DNA of 64,000 bases from Casuarius casuarius (lineage: Eukaryota; Chordata; Aves; Casuariiformes; Casuariidae), in NCBI GenBank assembly GCA_003342895.1, contig PTFA01000316.1, positions 128,161-192,160 of the forward strand, written 5' to 3'. Of this stretch, positions 26,898 to 41,300 are shown piece by piece. A program made the translations under genes and the position numbers. Numbering within the stretch: the stretch's first letter is position 1; the number at the start of each line of letters is the position of its first letter. The notes below the pieces were generated by a model. It saw only the letters and a program-made list of their open reading frames with translations. It did no database searches and was not told where the DNA came from.

Positions 26898-29282
26898 GAA
26901 AAGTGAACTTAATGTTCTATTTGTTTTTGTTTGTTTTGTATTCTGTACTTTCAGAATTTCTCAGTGCTCACATGCTTTGATATAAGCATGTTAGTACGGC
27001 AAATTCTATCCCAATTGGGTTTTGTGTGCTTCAGAACTTTAGTAATATTTGTTTCACAATCATTTCTGCAGTTACAGTATTATTTTACCCAAATCAGGCC
27101 TGGATTTGAGTAATAACTGTTGGAAAGTTGATTAACAGTCTTTTCAGCTCTTCAGACAATTGATTCTACTAGGTAAGCACACAAATACCCTGTGTGAAGT
27201 AGGCATATCTAAAATAACTTTGATGATTAGGTGATTTTTAATCCTGTTATCTACAAACAACAACGAAAAAGGTATTTTTGAGTACTGCAAAAACATGTGC
27301 AGAGAAAAGTATTGACTTTGATTACTGATGCATTGTTAGCATTCAGTGGGCAGTGATGTTACATTTTGTTTTGCTCTTTTCATCACTTTGTTTCTTTTGA
27401 TGGTTTTCTCATATTCTGCTTCGTCTTACTTGGAATAATGAATACAGAATTAAGTAGGCTCTGTAAAACAGTCAGTGGCCATTTAAGCATACACTGTCTT
27501 TTTCTCTGTCTCCCCTGTGTTTTTAGTGTGGGACAGAAATTATTCTCTGCCAATCCCCAAAGAAAGGGGAATGATCCAACTGAATTAGGTAGAACAACCA
27601 CCAGCCATTTCTTTCTTCCATCTCAGTTATGGTTTTCCTAGTTTCAGAGCCTGGAGAAATTCATTGTCTCTGTTTACCCTTGGCTTCTTGGTCAGATGTT
27701 TTAGGTAGCAGATGGGAGGAAGACTTTTGAATCTCCCCTACCCCCTTATTCCTTCTTTTCTCTCAAATGCTGAGTTTCTCAGTGATGTTTATGGCAGGTA
27801 AGAGTTGGAACCACATCGTTTCCACAGCTGGTTTTGTTGCTTGGCCAGATGTTACTGGAGAGTTAATCAAGGGACTCTCTTCCACACCTCCTCATTGCTG
27901 GGAGGTCTTCTTGTACAGGGCAGTTAGGACTCAAGCTCACCTCTCATCGCTGAATAAGGGCATGGGCATGGCAGTTAGGACGAAGGAGTCTCAGCTGGGG
28001 ACTTTCCCCTTTCTTTGGAAGGAGTTTTGTCTGGCTGTCTTAATGGAACGTATCAGTCTCAGGGGATAATTGAAAAATATTTTTCTGTCTGATCACATTT
28101 CTAATTAGTTGGATATTAGTTACAATTACAAAAAATAGGGAAAAGCAATTGCATGAATAATTGAACAACTGCTTAAGCAAGGCGTTTTGCTACTTTTTTT
28201 ACTTTTTTAATTTTAAAAGATAGGAGGCAGGATTCTAAGTACAGGTATTATAAAGTATATATAAATAACTGTTTTCAGCAATAGTACTATGTTAATTTGT
28301 TACTACTTGGAATGAGCAGTTTCAAGAAAGAAAAGAGGGAGATAATGGGTGCATTTGTGTGAACACAAGAGTAATTTAACAACTGAATTCCCAAAATATT
28401 TCTCATTCAGCCTTCAAAATATCCAGCAACTCAGAAAACAATGTTTTCAGAAAAGAAGCGAGACCTGTTCCCCTGTACATTTGAAAATGGTCTAATGTAA
28501 CTATGACTAAAATGAAAGGCAACAATATTTGGCAAACTTATAATAAGCATACTTCCCTAAAAGTGTTTTTATTTTGTGTTTGATAAAAGTGCTAATATTA
28601 TACCTGGGAAATGCAGCTCTCTAGGGAATAGCTTGGATTTTACTTGGCTTGTTTTTTTCTTTTTTTATTTAAAAAAAAAAAAAGTCTGTTGTGCATCAGA
28701 AGGAAAACTCTTTGGAAATATATTTATGAGCTTTGTGGATAAATCTCATCTGTTAGGGCTGGTCTGGCTTCCTTGACAGAATAAAGGAAAATATATTCAA
28801 TTAGTGGTAGGATTTTTAATGTAGTTTTTGTGAAAAAGTCCTTGAGTTTCCCTCTTGCACATCATTAAATGCTGAAATTAAACTTTGTGCAGCCCATAAC
28901 AATACGCCTTCAATTTAGTGTATTTCACTAGTCTATACTATGATGATTGATTTTTGAGTACAAAAGCTTTCATCACCACATGATCTTCTACAGCACTTTA
29001 CATGTTTTTTAAGTAATACAAATTGTTCCTTATGAGGTAGTATACTTAGATCAGCTTGTTAAAAGCACATCTGTATACTGCTGAAAGCCCTACATGAACT
29101 GTGAATGATTTTGATGAGGATGTAAATTGTTTAATGTATCTGGAAATCTCGTTCCTGGTAAACTCCTTATACTAAAACATATACCATTAGAGAGAATGAA
29201 TGAACCAATAGATGTTATCACAAAAATTTGGATTGTGAATGTGTTAAAACAAAAAAGCTTGTCTCATAAGATAGCATGCTAA

Positions 29283-29486
<204 letters not shown>

Positions 29487-30723
29487 TAATGTACAAATTG
29501 CTAATTTCTTTGGTCTGGAAATGAATTAACATGGAGAACAAATTGATCATCTTCTTGTAAAAAATTATACACGAGGGAGCATGAGCTTTTGGTAGAGTTT
29601 GGAAATTTGCATTTTGACCCAATTTTTTTACAGAACATTTCAACAAGAAGATGAATTTCTGTGCAATCTGGTGTGTGATTTATCCACTAATAAAATGGTA
29701 GTCACATCTGCAATTCGTTGACCTGCTGTAATGTGATTAGATTAATACCAAAACTCCCATTTCCACTACCAATACAGTTACCATTTTCAACCAAAATTTT
29801 TTAGCTTCATATTTGCAGATACGTATTGATAAATATGTGAACCTGTTTTCTGATCATTCCATCATTCAAAGCATTAAAAGCTTTAGAGGTCATTTCAGCT
29901 GCATACACAATATAATATAATTAGTTAAAGCTGGTGATCTCACATCAAAATGTAATGGTAAAGTAGGAATCTCCCTCTTCTTTAAACATTGGCTTTCTTA
30001 AATTAGATTGTTCTGGCATATTGGTTAGATGATGATAGAATTCTTTTAAAAATTTGTAATGAAAGGAAACTGACGTCTTGGTCAGTTCAGTGGGAGTAAA
30101 GGTTTTGTAGTTTTGAGCTTCTTGATGCTAGTTTATTTGCTCTCTCAGGTGAGCATAATAAATGAAAGATGGTATCAGTTCAGTTTCAAGGATCAAGAAG
30201 AAAAAAAAATGTATTGCATGACTACTTCAGCAGAAAGCCAGTTCTGCAGTCACTTTATATAAAAATTAGGCACCACTGAATGGACCTATCTTCTCTTTTC
30301 ACAATAAGTGTGATATCTTTCCAATAGATAAGATGAAGTATGATATGCCAATCTTAGTAAAGTTTTGTGTGGTATTAGTAGAAAAACTACAAAATCTGTG
30401 ACTACTGTAATAAACTCTTCCTTAGTTCATGCAATTCAAGCTGCTCCTCAATCAAATAAATGATTATTTTCCAGGATATGCAGGAAATAATTACTCAGTA
30501 GAACGCCAAAGATGAAACAAAAGTGGTGAAAGTAACAGTTCAATTAAAATGGCAGAAGGCAGAAGAATCTTTCATTAATTCAGCAGTATCTGTCCATGAA
30601 GTTGACTTAATTATGAACAGTCTTAACAATAAATCAATTGAGAATTGATTTCCTAAAGAGAAAAGCATCTTAATGTATTCTATATATTCTTTCCTACCAA
30701 CTAGATTTATACGAAAATTATAT

Positions 30724-30742
30724 TAACATTATATTAATGTTA
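30724..30742. repeat. 8-bp AT-rich inverted repeat
   Basis: TAACATTA, TAT, TAATGTTA. The composition is so AT-rich that chance is the likely explanation. Confidence 0.6.
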
Positions 30743-33700
30743 GAGAAACCATATTGCTTAGAGTTATTTAAACACTTATTAGGTAGCTTTTTTGCAAGGC
30801 ACTACAGTATTGTACTCGCGCTTAAGTTCATTCCCACATCACTTTAAACTTAATTCCTTTGAGATTATAGATTCAGGTTCAGCGAAGATTAATTCTGTTC
30901 TACGGCTTTTTATAATTAATGTTGCGTGAGTTCACGCTAACATTTAAATTTTATTTGCTTTCCTACTTTAAAAAAATGGATTTCAGGCTAAAAAATTCAA
31001 GTGATGAGGATAGTTTTAAGTAGTTTAAGTCCTCAACTATATTAAGAGATTTTGTTATGTGAGCAGTTACATAAGGAACAGAAGATTTTTGAGGTTAAAA
31101 ATAACTGTATTTTCTTCTCATTCATGTGGGGAAAAAAAAGAAAAATTCACAAAAAATTAGTGTTTCTTACTGGGAAGATTATTTATTGCCCCCATATCTG
31201 AATCTGAACATGATGGCAGCCTCCCTGTGAGACTGATCACTGTGTTGGGGAAAAGGGACAGAGATGATCAGAAGAAGAAGAGATTTATGGCTAACAAATG
31301 AAAGCTGAAAGGACTTGGGATGCGCAATATCTTCTCAGCCCAGTATTTGGGAAAGCTGCTACCATCTGAAGCAACATTCTGGATTTCAATATCTCTATCT
31401 GTCATATTTTTAATATCTGTAAATGCAGTGTACTTATGGTACTATTGTAGTCAGCAGATACAAATAACCGTTAGCCTAATATGGCTCTCTGTTTATCTCT
31501 GTCTAGCTTTTTTTTTTCCCAGCTACAGAGCTGTGTTTGATGAATGTGCAAGCTTCACAGTAGAGATAGGGAAGCCGCCTCCTTCTTCCTTCTCAGAATT
31601 TCATTATAGGAAGTTCTACATTATACTTTTCAAGGTTTGTCCTTCAGAGTCCTGGGTCTGCTCTTGCGGAGTGCACACTGCCTCAGTTGCTAGTTCCCTC
31701 TGTAGAGAACAACCTGGCTCTGAGAAGAGGGGCAGCCATCAGCTTCTGCATAGTGTAGTTGTTACCAAAGTTGAGTGTGGGGAAAATGCAGAGGAAGTAG
31801 CTTAAAAGAAAAGATAGGTTACCCTTCTTGTGTACCTCCTGCTGCAAAGAGTGAAATAAGATTAAAAAACAAAAACAAAAAAACCCCCAAGTGTTTTGCA
31901 GAGGAAGGACTGGTTACAGGAACAGGGAGGGCTTCAAAAGGAAGCAGTGAGAAAGAAAAGAAATGTAGACCTAAGCTATGTAGGAAGGCATAATTTTAAG
32001 GTTTGCCAAAATAGATGATGAAACACTGAAAATAGGAAAAAAGTAATTTTTAAAAAAATTTTGAAATTCTCTCCCCAAATCTGGAATTCTTATTCTGCTA
32101 AACAGCTAGAAAAGAAGGGGGGTTGTTCTCTTGTAGATGAAAAAAAAGTCCTGGAAAAATAAAGATGCTTCAAACATGTCATTAAGATCCAGTCTTTTTG
32201 TGTTAACTTTAGCATCTGTTTTCTTCTTCTGGTATATTCACAATGCGTCAATAGCCAATTGCATTTGAACATTTTTCACCCACTTGGAAAAGCCTGCAAA
32301 GCCTTTACTAGCAAGTATTTGTAAGATGGAAATCATTAGAGGACTACAGCCACTATAAAATTGCAACAACAGCAATAAAACACCAAGGAATATACGTATA
32401 ATGGATACTGTTTTGCAGAACAACAATTTTAAAGATACTGACAGGATAACTGTAGGATTGTAACTGTACAAGACAATAATACCACTTCCGACATGGAAGG
32501 ATTATGACACCTCCAGTGGAGCAGAATGAGCAAATGGAATTTCAAGGGAAAGAGCGAGCACGGTTTGCAGTTCGTATTTGTAAGTAACAGGACAGCATCT
32601 TGCCTGTGATAAAGCAAGATTTTGAAATCCACAAAGGACTATTCTTTCCAAAATTATACTTGCTCAAGCATTACTGTGGAAGAAAGTGACAAAAAGGGTC
32701 CTTTTCTTGAAACCAGAGTTTTCCTTATTACCACTGAATAAATGAAACAGTTTTATTTTTTGAATACAGGCTGGCTAAAAAAAATCCTCCTAATTTAAAA
32801 TTTTATTCAAAAAATTTTCTAGTAATCTCTGAATGCAAGGATGCATTTGTTTTAAACATGCTTTCTGGCAGAAAACAAACTAAAATGAGAAGTTATAGTT
32901 ATTATTAGTAGGCCTTTATAGGTGAAGGGTTTTTTAAAACAAACTTTAGATCAATGGCATGTATTTTAAATACTGTCATTATTTAAAGTGAAATCCTACC
33001 TGTAAGTTTCCAGTAGAAGTGAATATACATCCTACAATGATGTCACCACTGCCTGATGACATCTAGGGTTATTCAGATGGTCTTTCTTATTAAGGAATAA
33101 TCAAACTGGACTGATTGTAATCAGCATATTTTAATACAGGGAAGTTTCATTTTTTTACCACTTGGAAATAATTAATTCAAAATATCTAAAAGGAATTTTT
33201 CTTGTTAATTTTTGTTACCTATGTCCATTAGTAATTGAGCATCTAAAACTAGTACATGGAGCATCTGTCCATATTTGAAATTTTAGTCAGGTTAAAACAA
33301 CTTACAGTGGTGTTTACTACCATGTCTTATCTAACATCTTAAAACAATACAGATGTACATAAAAAGAAGTACTTACATGCTTAGAAACTTAATGTCAGCT
33401 TCACTGTGGAGCTACCAGGAAAGCTATTCTCTGCTTTACCTCCTTGGGATGGTGCTTTCCTGAATTCTTTGTGTATGTCTTAAGATTGTGCGCTTGAAAC
33501 TGCATTTCAGGAACATGCTAAAGGCATGCTATTTCTGGCTTCATTTTTGCTTTCTGCACTCTCCTTGAAAATTTGACACTTGGCCCAAAAGCAGTTGTGT
33601 ATCCAGCTGTAGAGCTCCTTGTGGCTCAATTTTGGATCATTAAGGACCTTATGTGTGACTTTTTCTTGTCACAGAAACCAGAATCCAGAAAGTAACATTA

Positions 33701-33757
33701 GATGAATTTGCATAGTAAAATGCAACTCTGCACAGCAGATACAGCCTAGTTCCAGAA

Positions 33758-33791
33758 CTGGAAACTCTGTATCTGGAAACTCAGAACTGGT
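33758..33791. repeat. 15-bp tandem duplication
   Basis: CTGGAAACTC occurs at 33758-33767 and again at 33773-33782, and AGAACTGG flanks both copies. Confidence 0.7.
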
Positions 33792-35849
33792 CTAGCTGCA
33801 CAGCTCAGATTGGTCAACCCTGGTGAGAAGCAGGTCTAATTAGCAAGGATGGAAAGTTACATTAATAGAATTACACAGTTTCTAGGATATCAAGTAATAC
33901 CTCTGTACTGTATTTTACCTGTAGACATACCAGTTTGTTCAGAAGAGATTGAGTTAATCAGAGTTGGCTCCTCTATCCAAAGTTATGATTGTGAGAAGTC
34001 TTACTCAACTCAGGAGACACAAACACTTTAGTTCTTCCTCGGGATGATTCACTAGCCTTGAAGAGTTGGTTCTGGACATGTAAGGAAACACTGCTGCTTT
34101 ACCACACAGTTCATCAGTTCTTTGCCTATGTATCTCACAGCTGAGTCCCGTCAGAAGTGCCCGAAGTAGGTTTTCCTTGTTACATGCTTGATCTTTAGAC
34201 ACTTTTAGAGGCTTAGGGGACCGTAGTCACTAGGAAGTGTACCGAAAGGATTTGGATGCCTTCTACTCAGGAACAGTTCTTGGCTGTGAATCTAAGAGGG
34301 AAGTAGTGGCCTCTGGTAAAGCTGCGTAAAACGTTTAGACTCTGAATTAGGGCAGAACTTCAGGAACTCTTCCATGCCACAGTGTCTGCATGTTGGCAAA
34401 TTCTGGGCAGCTCGCTAAGTTTGCTCGTGTATTGCAATAAGGAGTCTAGTCGTGTTCAGTACTTCTCCATCCCTCTGCCTCAGCTGCTTTTTCCTTCTGG
34501 GCCAGATGCTTCAATCTGTCCTGCCCATTTATACTGAGGGCAATTAGACGCCTGAATATCTTTGAGCACTTCAGTCTCTGTTCATTTTATGTATATATTA
34601 ACATATTTCAAATTTTTAAATTCTCCAAGACCACAAAAATGTTTCGAGGTCCTCAAAACAAAAGCTGAGGCAACTGGGGGTGATTTTTTTTCCTTACAGA
34701 GATGAAAACAAAATCTCTGTGGCACTTTGGAGATTATACTACATGCTTTCATTTTTTCTTTGAAAAGAATTCGAACAAAATAGTGCCACAGAATAGAAAG
34801 ACTGAACAAGCAAGGAAATAGGTTGCATGGGTACACATGTAACAGATATGGAAGCTGTGTCTTTACACAGTCAAATATCCACCGGACTTGCTTAAAAAGA
34901 CTGTACTTGTTTACTGGTTAGGAAATGCCTAAAACTTGAAGATAAGTTTCTGGTTTCCATTTTTATCACTGTTTTATTTAAGCAACTTATGTTAATTTAC
35001 AGGGTTTTTTGAGGGAATCTTACTGTTTGAAGTCAGGTAGGCAGTTCAAGCATAGACCACACTTTTTCTTTTAACATACAGTTTGCATATTGGTCAGGCA
35101 CTAGATTTTTTTTTTCAGCTGAATTTCAACCCCCTGTGAAATTAGTAGGAGTGATTTGCCATTTACTATTGAAAATTTCCTGAAAAGATTGACGTATGTG
35201 CGTGACTATCCTGAGGAATGTACAAAAGCTTCTATTTTCTAAAGATAGCAAAAATATCATCTAATTTACCGGCTTTCATGGAAAGTGTACCTGCTTTATT
35301 CCATGTAGCTCTCTCTCTTTGAGATGCATATATTATACAGTTCATTACATGGGAAATTGATGTTTTACTTAGAAGCATATGATTTTTGTGAACTCCATCA
35401 AAAACTGTGCAGCAAGTCTAACTGATAAACCTCTAAGATCCTTAAGATTTCAAGTATATTCCAGAGATGGATGAAATGCACAGTTACATGATTAGGCAGA
35501 TGATTTTCATTGTATCAGTCAAGTAAATAAAATTTCAGCCATGAATTTTCCTGTACAACTGTAGATGTTAGGTCTAATTTAGGCTACTTATTTTAGAATT
35601 ATATATAATGGTATTGCACATGTACAACACATGTATGCATATACATGTGGCTTTTCATACAGGCAGAAACATGCAGCACTCACACAAACAGCACCAACAG
35701 CATCATCTGTTCCCCTCCCTGGCTGAGGAGGATGAAGGTCCGTTAGTGGGAAATATGTATACACAAGGTGAATCCCTCCAGTAACTGGCTTTAGACACGC
35801 AGTCTACCCAGTAACTGGCATTGAATCCTCTTGTCTTCAGTTTCTTCCC

Positions 35850-35924
35850 ACACAGAGACACACGCACATGTGCACACACACATGCACACACACACGTATA
35901 CACACACACACACGCACACAAAAA
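35850..35924. repeat. imperfect CA repeat
   Basis: A CA-rich stretch with interruptions (GCACATGTGCACACACACATGCAC, then CACACACACACGTATACACAC). It is open in several frames, giving spurious His-Thr-rich frames that should not be annotated as genes. Confidence 0.9.
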
Positions 35925-36211
35925 CAGGTGTCTCAGTTGACCCCAGACCCCACAGTCTCTCTGGCAGTTGGCCAGATTGCCTGAGTAAATACTGGATTCT
36001 TGAAGTGCTAAATTGCATGGCAGTGTGTCTTTATAGGGACTTTAAAGCCTTGCAAGAAATATAGACAAGTATATTATAAATTTTAGCAGTTAAAAAATTG
36101 CTAACTGAAATATTACTGTTTAAGGTAATTGTATCTGATATACCAGGATGAAAACATTCCTGCTTTTTTTCCTTTGACTACCATTATTGTTGTTGCCTTC
36201 TTCAAAACTCC

Positions 36212-36290
36212 CCACAGTAAAATCAACGATACCAAGTCCAACTGGCAGCCAATGACTAGTGGTGTCCCTTAAGGATTGAAACTAGGACCA
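36212..36290 (+). mobile_element. short CR1 reverse-transcriptase fragment
   Basis: A piece of the CR1 RT region containing the GACTAGTGGTGTCCCTTAAGG segment, equivalent to the conserved ACTAGTGGTGTCCCTCAGGG. It shares 33 identical bases (36229-36261) with 37337-37369 in the longer CR1 downstream, in the same orientation. Both ends fade into unique sequence. Confidence 0.7.
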
Positions 36291-37169
36291 AATGGAAGAA
36301 ATGGCAGGGAAAGAAAACATTATTTGTATAAAGCATATTATCAAAACTGTAAACAGTGTGTGCTTTGGAAAATAAGATCTAGCAGCATTCGTATTTCATA
36401 CGAAATAACCCTCTTCCCAAGTAAAGTAAAATGCATACTGTCACAGTAGTTTTTTGTCTGCATCTCTCTCTCTGAAGCTTTATTATTCACCAAGTGATGT
36501 TTCAGGATTTGCTTTTAATCTAAAGTTAACTCAAATTAATTTAATTTTAGTTTATAGAGACAAACAGTTATTCTTAAACTTTAAATGAGCTTTGTGTATA
36601 AGAAAAAAAAACAAGAGCAAAGACCTTGGCACTGCCCCACCAGTTTAGAGGGACATTATAAGCTAGCTCAGTACTTTGTGGGTATATATGTGGCTGATAA
36701 TACAGGCTGTAGATAATCTATGATATATTTGCATATGGTAGCCAGGGAGATATTTACACTGTCATGGCATTGCTGTGTAACTCCATATCAAGAAGAAATA
36801 GGCTTGTGCTCTAGAACGGAAGTTCCTAGACTTTGCAAAACTTGTGTTTTAGAATTGAACCTAATTCTAGTTGTTTCTCTTACTGTTATGACTATGTAAT
36901 CTTTGGGAATCTTTTTTTGAAACTGTCTCAAGATTGCACTGGTAAAAAGTGCTGTAGCAGAAATGTGTGTTGTGAAGTATAGGGAGATAGGTGAAGATAA
37001 TAAATTAGTTTTTCTGCATTTTGTACTACACATGATTTTTTAAATCTCTTCAGAGAAGAAATTAAAGGGCATAATAGAGTGACTAGTACTAACTAGGTGT
37101 CTTTTGAGAGGGATATTTTCTATGCTTCTCTCAGTTAAAATTTGGAAAAGATGGTCTTGTTTGTTCATG

Positions 37170-38325
37170 ACCAACATGATTGCTTGCTGTGATGAGATGA
37201 CTAGCTCAGTGGTTGAAGGAAGAGCAGCGACTGTCATTTTCCTAGACTTTGGCAAGGCCTTTCACATGGTCAGTATGGATGGTGAGATGGGTGGAAAACT
37301 GGGTGGACTGTTGGGTTCAAAGTGTTGTCATCAACAATACCAAGTCCAACTGGCAGCCAATGACTAGTGCTGTCCTTCAGGGATCAATACTATGACCAAA
37401 ACTCTTTAATGTCTTCATTAATCACCTGGATGATGGGAATGCACAATCCATAAATTTGCAGATATCGAATTGGTGGGCGTGGTCAATACATGGGAGGGCA
37501 GGTCTGCTATTCAGAGGGCCCTGCAGAAATGGGCTGGCCAGAACTTCATGAAGTTCCAAAAAAAAAAAACCAAATGCAAGTCCTGTATCTGGGATGGAGT
37601 AACACCATGCAGCAACACAGGCTGAGGTCGACTGCATAGAAAGCAGCTCTACACAAAAAGACTTCAGGGACCTTGCTGATAACAAGTTGAACATGAGTCA
37701 GCAGTGTGTACTTGCAGCAAAGAAGGCCAACTTCATCCTGGGCTGTAGTAGCAAAAGTGTAGCCAGCAGGTCAAGGAAAGTTATTTCTTCCTTCTATTTG
37801 ACACTCAGGAGGCTACATCTTGAGTATTGTGTCCAGTTTTGGGCTCCTCAGTTCCAGAAAGACATCGGCATACTGAAGCAAGTCCAGCAGAAGGTCACCA
37901 AGAGGGCTGGAGGCTGGAGCACATGGCATATAAGAAAAGGCTGAGGGAACTGGGGTTGTTAGCCTTAGGAAGAGAAGGGTCAGGACGGATCTTATTGCTG
38001 CCTACAACTAATTAGCAGGAGGGTGTAATGAAGACAAGGCCAGACTTTTCTCAGAGGTGCATTGTGATAGACTGAGAGGTGGTAGACAAGCTAGAACACG
38101 GAAAATTTTGATAAGATGTAAAGAAAACATTTTTCATCATCAAGCTGGTCAAACACTAGGATGGGTTGCCCAGAATTGTTGCAGGTTTCCATCCCTGGAG
38201 ATACTAAAAAGTGACTGGACAAGGCCATAAGCAATCTGTTCTTGTTGCACCTGCTTGGAGCTGGAGTTGGACTAGATGACCCCAGAGGTCCCTTCCAACC
38301 TAAATGTTTCTATGATTTTTATTAT
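37170..38325 (+). mobile_element. 5'-truncated CR1 LINE with RT remnant and 3' end
   Basis: Plus-strand CR1 covering the second half of the RT domain to the 3' end. Translated pieces are recognisable. VIFLDFGKAF keeps the first aspartate of RT motif A, but the AFD aspartate is replaced by histidine. SQQCVLAAKKANFILGC, HLEYCVQFWAPQFQKDIG and RLRELGLLALGREGSG match the C-terminal CR1 ORF2 pattern. The reading frame is broken repeatedly, so it is inactive. The 3' end has the CR1 hallmark GGTCCCTTCCAACC (38287-38300) followed by TTTCTATGATTTTTATTATGATT, an eroded 8-bp terminal repeat. The left boundary is approximate. Confidence 0.9.
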
Positions 38326-41300
38326 GATTTCAGCATAAATATCATGAAAATAGTTGTATTAGAATTCTATGATGTTTCACACCAAATTCTGTATTTCAGA
38401 AAAAAATTCTCTCTCTGTAATCTGAACTAAGGAATGTATGGCTTAATTTTGCTCATAAATATAGTAATTAAAAACAAAAGTGGAAAAATATATAGTTAAT
38501 GTGGACCCTAGAGCAAAGTTTGAGCCAAAGGAAAAAGATGCAATGTTTCTATTATATTATGAAAACAGAGAATTTGTTTGTATGTATGTTGACCAAACAC
38601 TCACATTTAGAAAATAATGTATTTTCAGGTGCGTTCCTGCACCTTCATTACTAGAAAACCGTTTTGACTGCATTCTGGTTCTTCATCAGCTCAACATACT
38701 ATCAATTAAACATGTCAAACTTTTTCACATTGCTTTAGTCACAGTGAGGTAAGGGCTACCAAGAAGCCTCTAGATTTGAAAAAAAAAACAAGCAAATTTA
38801 AATTATATGAAAATTGGAAATTAACTTTTAAAAAGAAAAAATGCACAGCAACTATATCGGAACAGAAATAAAAAGGTAGCAATATTACATTGTTATTTAT
38901 GACAACGCCAGGTATAATTTTTGTATTTCTCTTTATACATGAGTCAATAGCATGATATTAAAAGTCAGTACATCCAAGAAATGGAGTCAGATTTTTTTTA
39001 AATAGTGTTCTTTAAGAAGATCAGTATCTCAGCATTAGACAGAGAAGATTTTGAATAGACTTTTGACAACAAATGCTGCAGCTCAGAAACTCTCAGCTCG
39101 GTCTGGAACATGTATTTGCTCAGTAGTTTAGAAGCTGAATAAGCTTAAGGTTATGCCACGTGCTGTTGCTCATCTTCACTGGGGAATGCATGAAGCTTAA
39201 CAAGTCATGACTGGATGAACTTGTCAGCAGAATTAATCAACAAGTTTATTTGAAATGAAAGATGGAAATAAAAGCAGGCAGTTTTCTGAAAATTCTCCTC
39301 ACAAATTTTACTACAAGTCTGAATATTTCGCTGTGCTGAGACAGTATTTTGTTTTTTCTTTTTTCCCACAATTATTTTATTTTGCTATAATTGACCAGGT
39401 CAGGTGGAACCCTTTAGAAGGGATGGGGAGATTGTTCCTTCCTGAAGAGCACCAAAGCTTGGTCATGAAAGGGCAGACTTCAAAGAATGCAGGATACAGC
39501 AGGCAAAGGAATCACAATTAAAAGCAGGATGCCTACAGTTCATAGATAGACTAGTGAGATATATGAGTTCACATAGAAATTGGAGTGAATGTCAGGGATC
39601 AGCCAGTCAAACCTCAGAATAATGGAATGAAATTTCTGGAGTCCAAGGAGGACTGTCTAGACTTTGCAGCAACTCAAAACATCTTCCAGTTGGCTAAGAT
39701 TGAGTGAGGAGGCAAGGATCCAGTTGAGAGGAGACACACGCAAAAGGCAAGTGGGAGATAAACCTCTAGCTGATTTCTGCAGGGGAAGGATGAGCTGTTT
39801 TCTCTGAGATTTTTCTGTTTAAATGTTAAGTTTCTGATTTTTACTCTAATAAAAGCTGTGGGGGAACAGGGGAGTTGTGCCTTTCAGTAGTCTTAGGGAA
39901 AGATATGAATCCATCCCAAAGCTTTGATCACTTTGAGATCCCATCACAATTCATAAATCTTTAACAGCAGTACATTTTAGGGGCAGCACCTATGCATATG
40001 TGATTTGCTTCCCTAGTTTGTGAATATTATAACATATATTTTTCCTCAATATTTTGTTTTTACCCTAATGCTTTGCGTTGAACAGGAACTGCTATAGCAA
40101 AAGAGATGTAAGTGCAGCATATTTATTTTCCCTCTTACTGGAGTATTATGTAGAATCCATGGAAAGCATTGTTAGTAAACCTATGTCTCCAATAGCAGGT
40201 AGTGCAGCGCAATAAAACATTCATATTATATGCATTTAGAGGGGATTTATAACAGACTTAGTTCTATTAAGAAGTATACTGAATTTGTTACTTTATCTGG
40301 GATTGTTAAAATCCCTACAGGTGATTCCTAAATGAGAAAAGTAAACAATTTGCTGCATATTTTTTTTAATACATAGCTAGCAGATACATACATATATGAT
40401 AAAGAGTACATTTTGATTACCCTGATATACAGCTATGTCAGATTTACCTCGACATTGGCATAATATGAGTCTGAGAAGTCAACATGAGTACTCACTGTAT
40501 AAAAATCCAGTATTTAGGAGGTTATTTAGAAAAAAAAAGCAAACTACTGAGAGCAAAAGTTGATGCAAAAGCAAGGAAATGGGAAGAAATCATTACCACT
40601 TTTTAGTTATAAAGCTTTTCTGCATTTCCACTAATCTAAAATTTGTGGGGTGATTGTGTTGTTACTCCATAATGAAACGCATCAAGAAAACAGATAATCC
40701 TATTGTTCCTCTACTGGGGACTAACTGGTTTCACATTTTTGCAGCAGAGAAGTTTCTGTTGCTGAAAGGCAAGTTTCCAGCAAATGTCCAAGCAATTAGG
40801 TCCAGTGTGACTTTCTGTTTTACAGTACATCCATATCTTTTGTAATTGTATCATAGGCCCTATCATTCCCAGATAAATAGGTCTTTGAAAGCACCAACTC
40901 CAACAAGACTTTTAAAACACTCCCTCCACAGATGCTCTCCCTCTTCTCTTGCTTGCCAAGTTCCTTCCTTTCCTGCCTGCGATATCACCTCCACAAGAGC
41001 TACTGCTCAAAGTAACATTCAGCATTGTCGAACTCGTAAGAACGGCATGTTTAGGAAATTAAGGTATCAGATGTTATTTTATTGTCATTGAAGCTACTGC
41101 AGAGAAGCTATGGCAATAAGCATACAAAGGTATTTTTCTCCCTAGTAGCCTAAAAAAGGATCTTTTAAGCAGAAAGCTTTATCTGAGGGTGCCCGTTGTC
41201 CCTTTGATTCTCTCTCAGTTAGCACAAGTCTTTCATTAGTTCTTCTGTTTCACTAATACCAGAAAAAGAAGCAACAACAACAAGAATGACAACAGAACAG

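Noticed and set aside
31320..31805. 161-codon open frame on the + strand with hydrophobic N-terminal half
   Set aside because: No recognisable family, a T-rich hydrophobic stretch typical of chance translation, no splice or promoter context, and it lies 2 kb inside a delta-catenin intron.
35703..36064. Cys/Val-rich and His/Thr-rich open frames on both strands
   Set aside because: Translation of an imperfect CA microsatellite.
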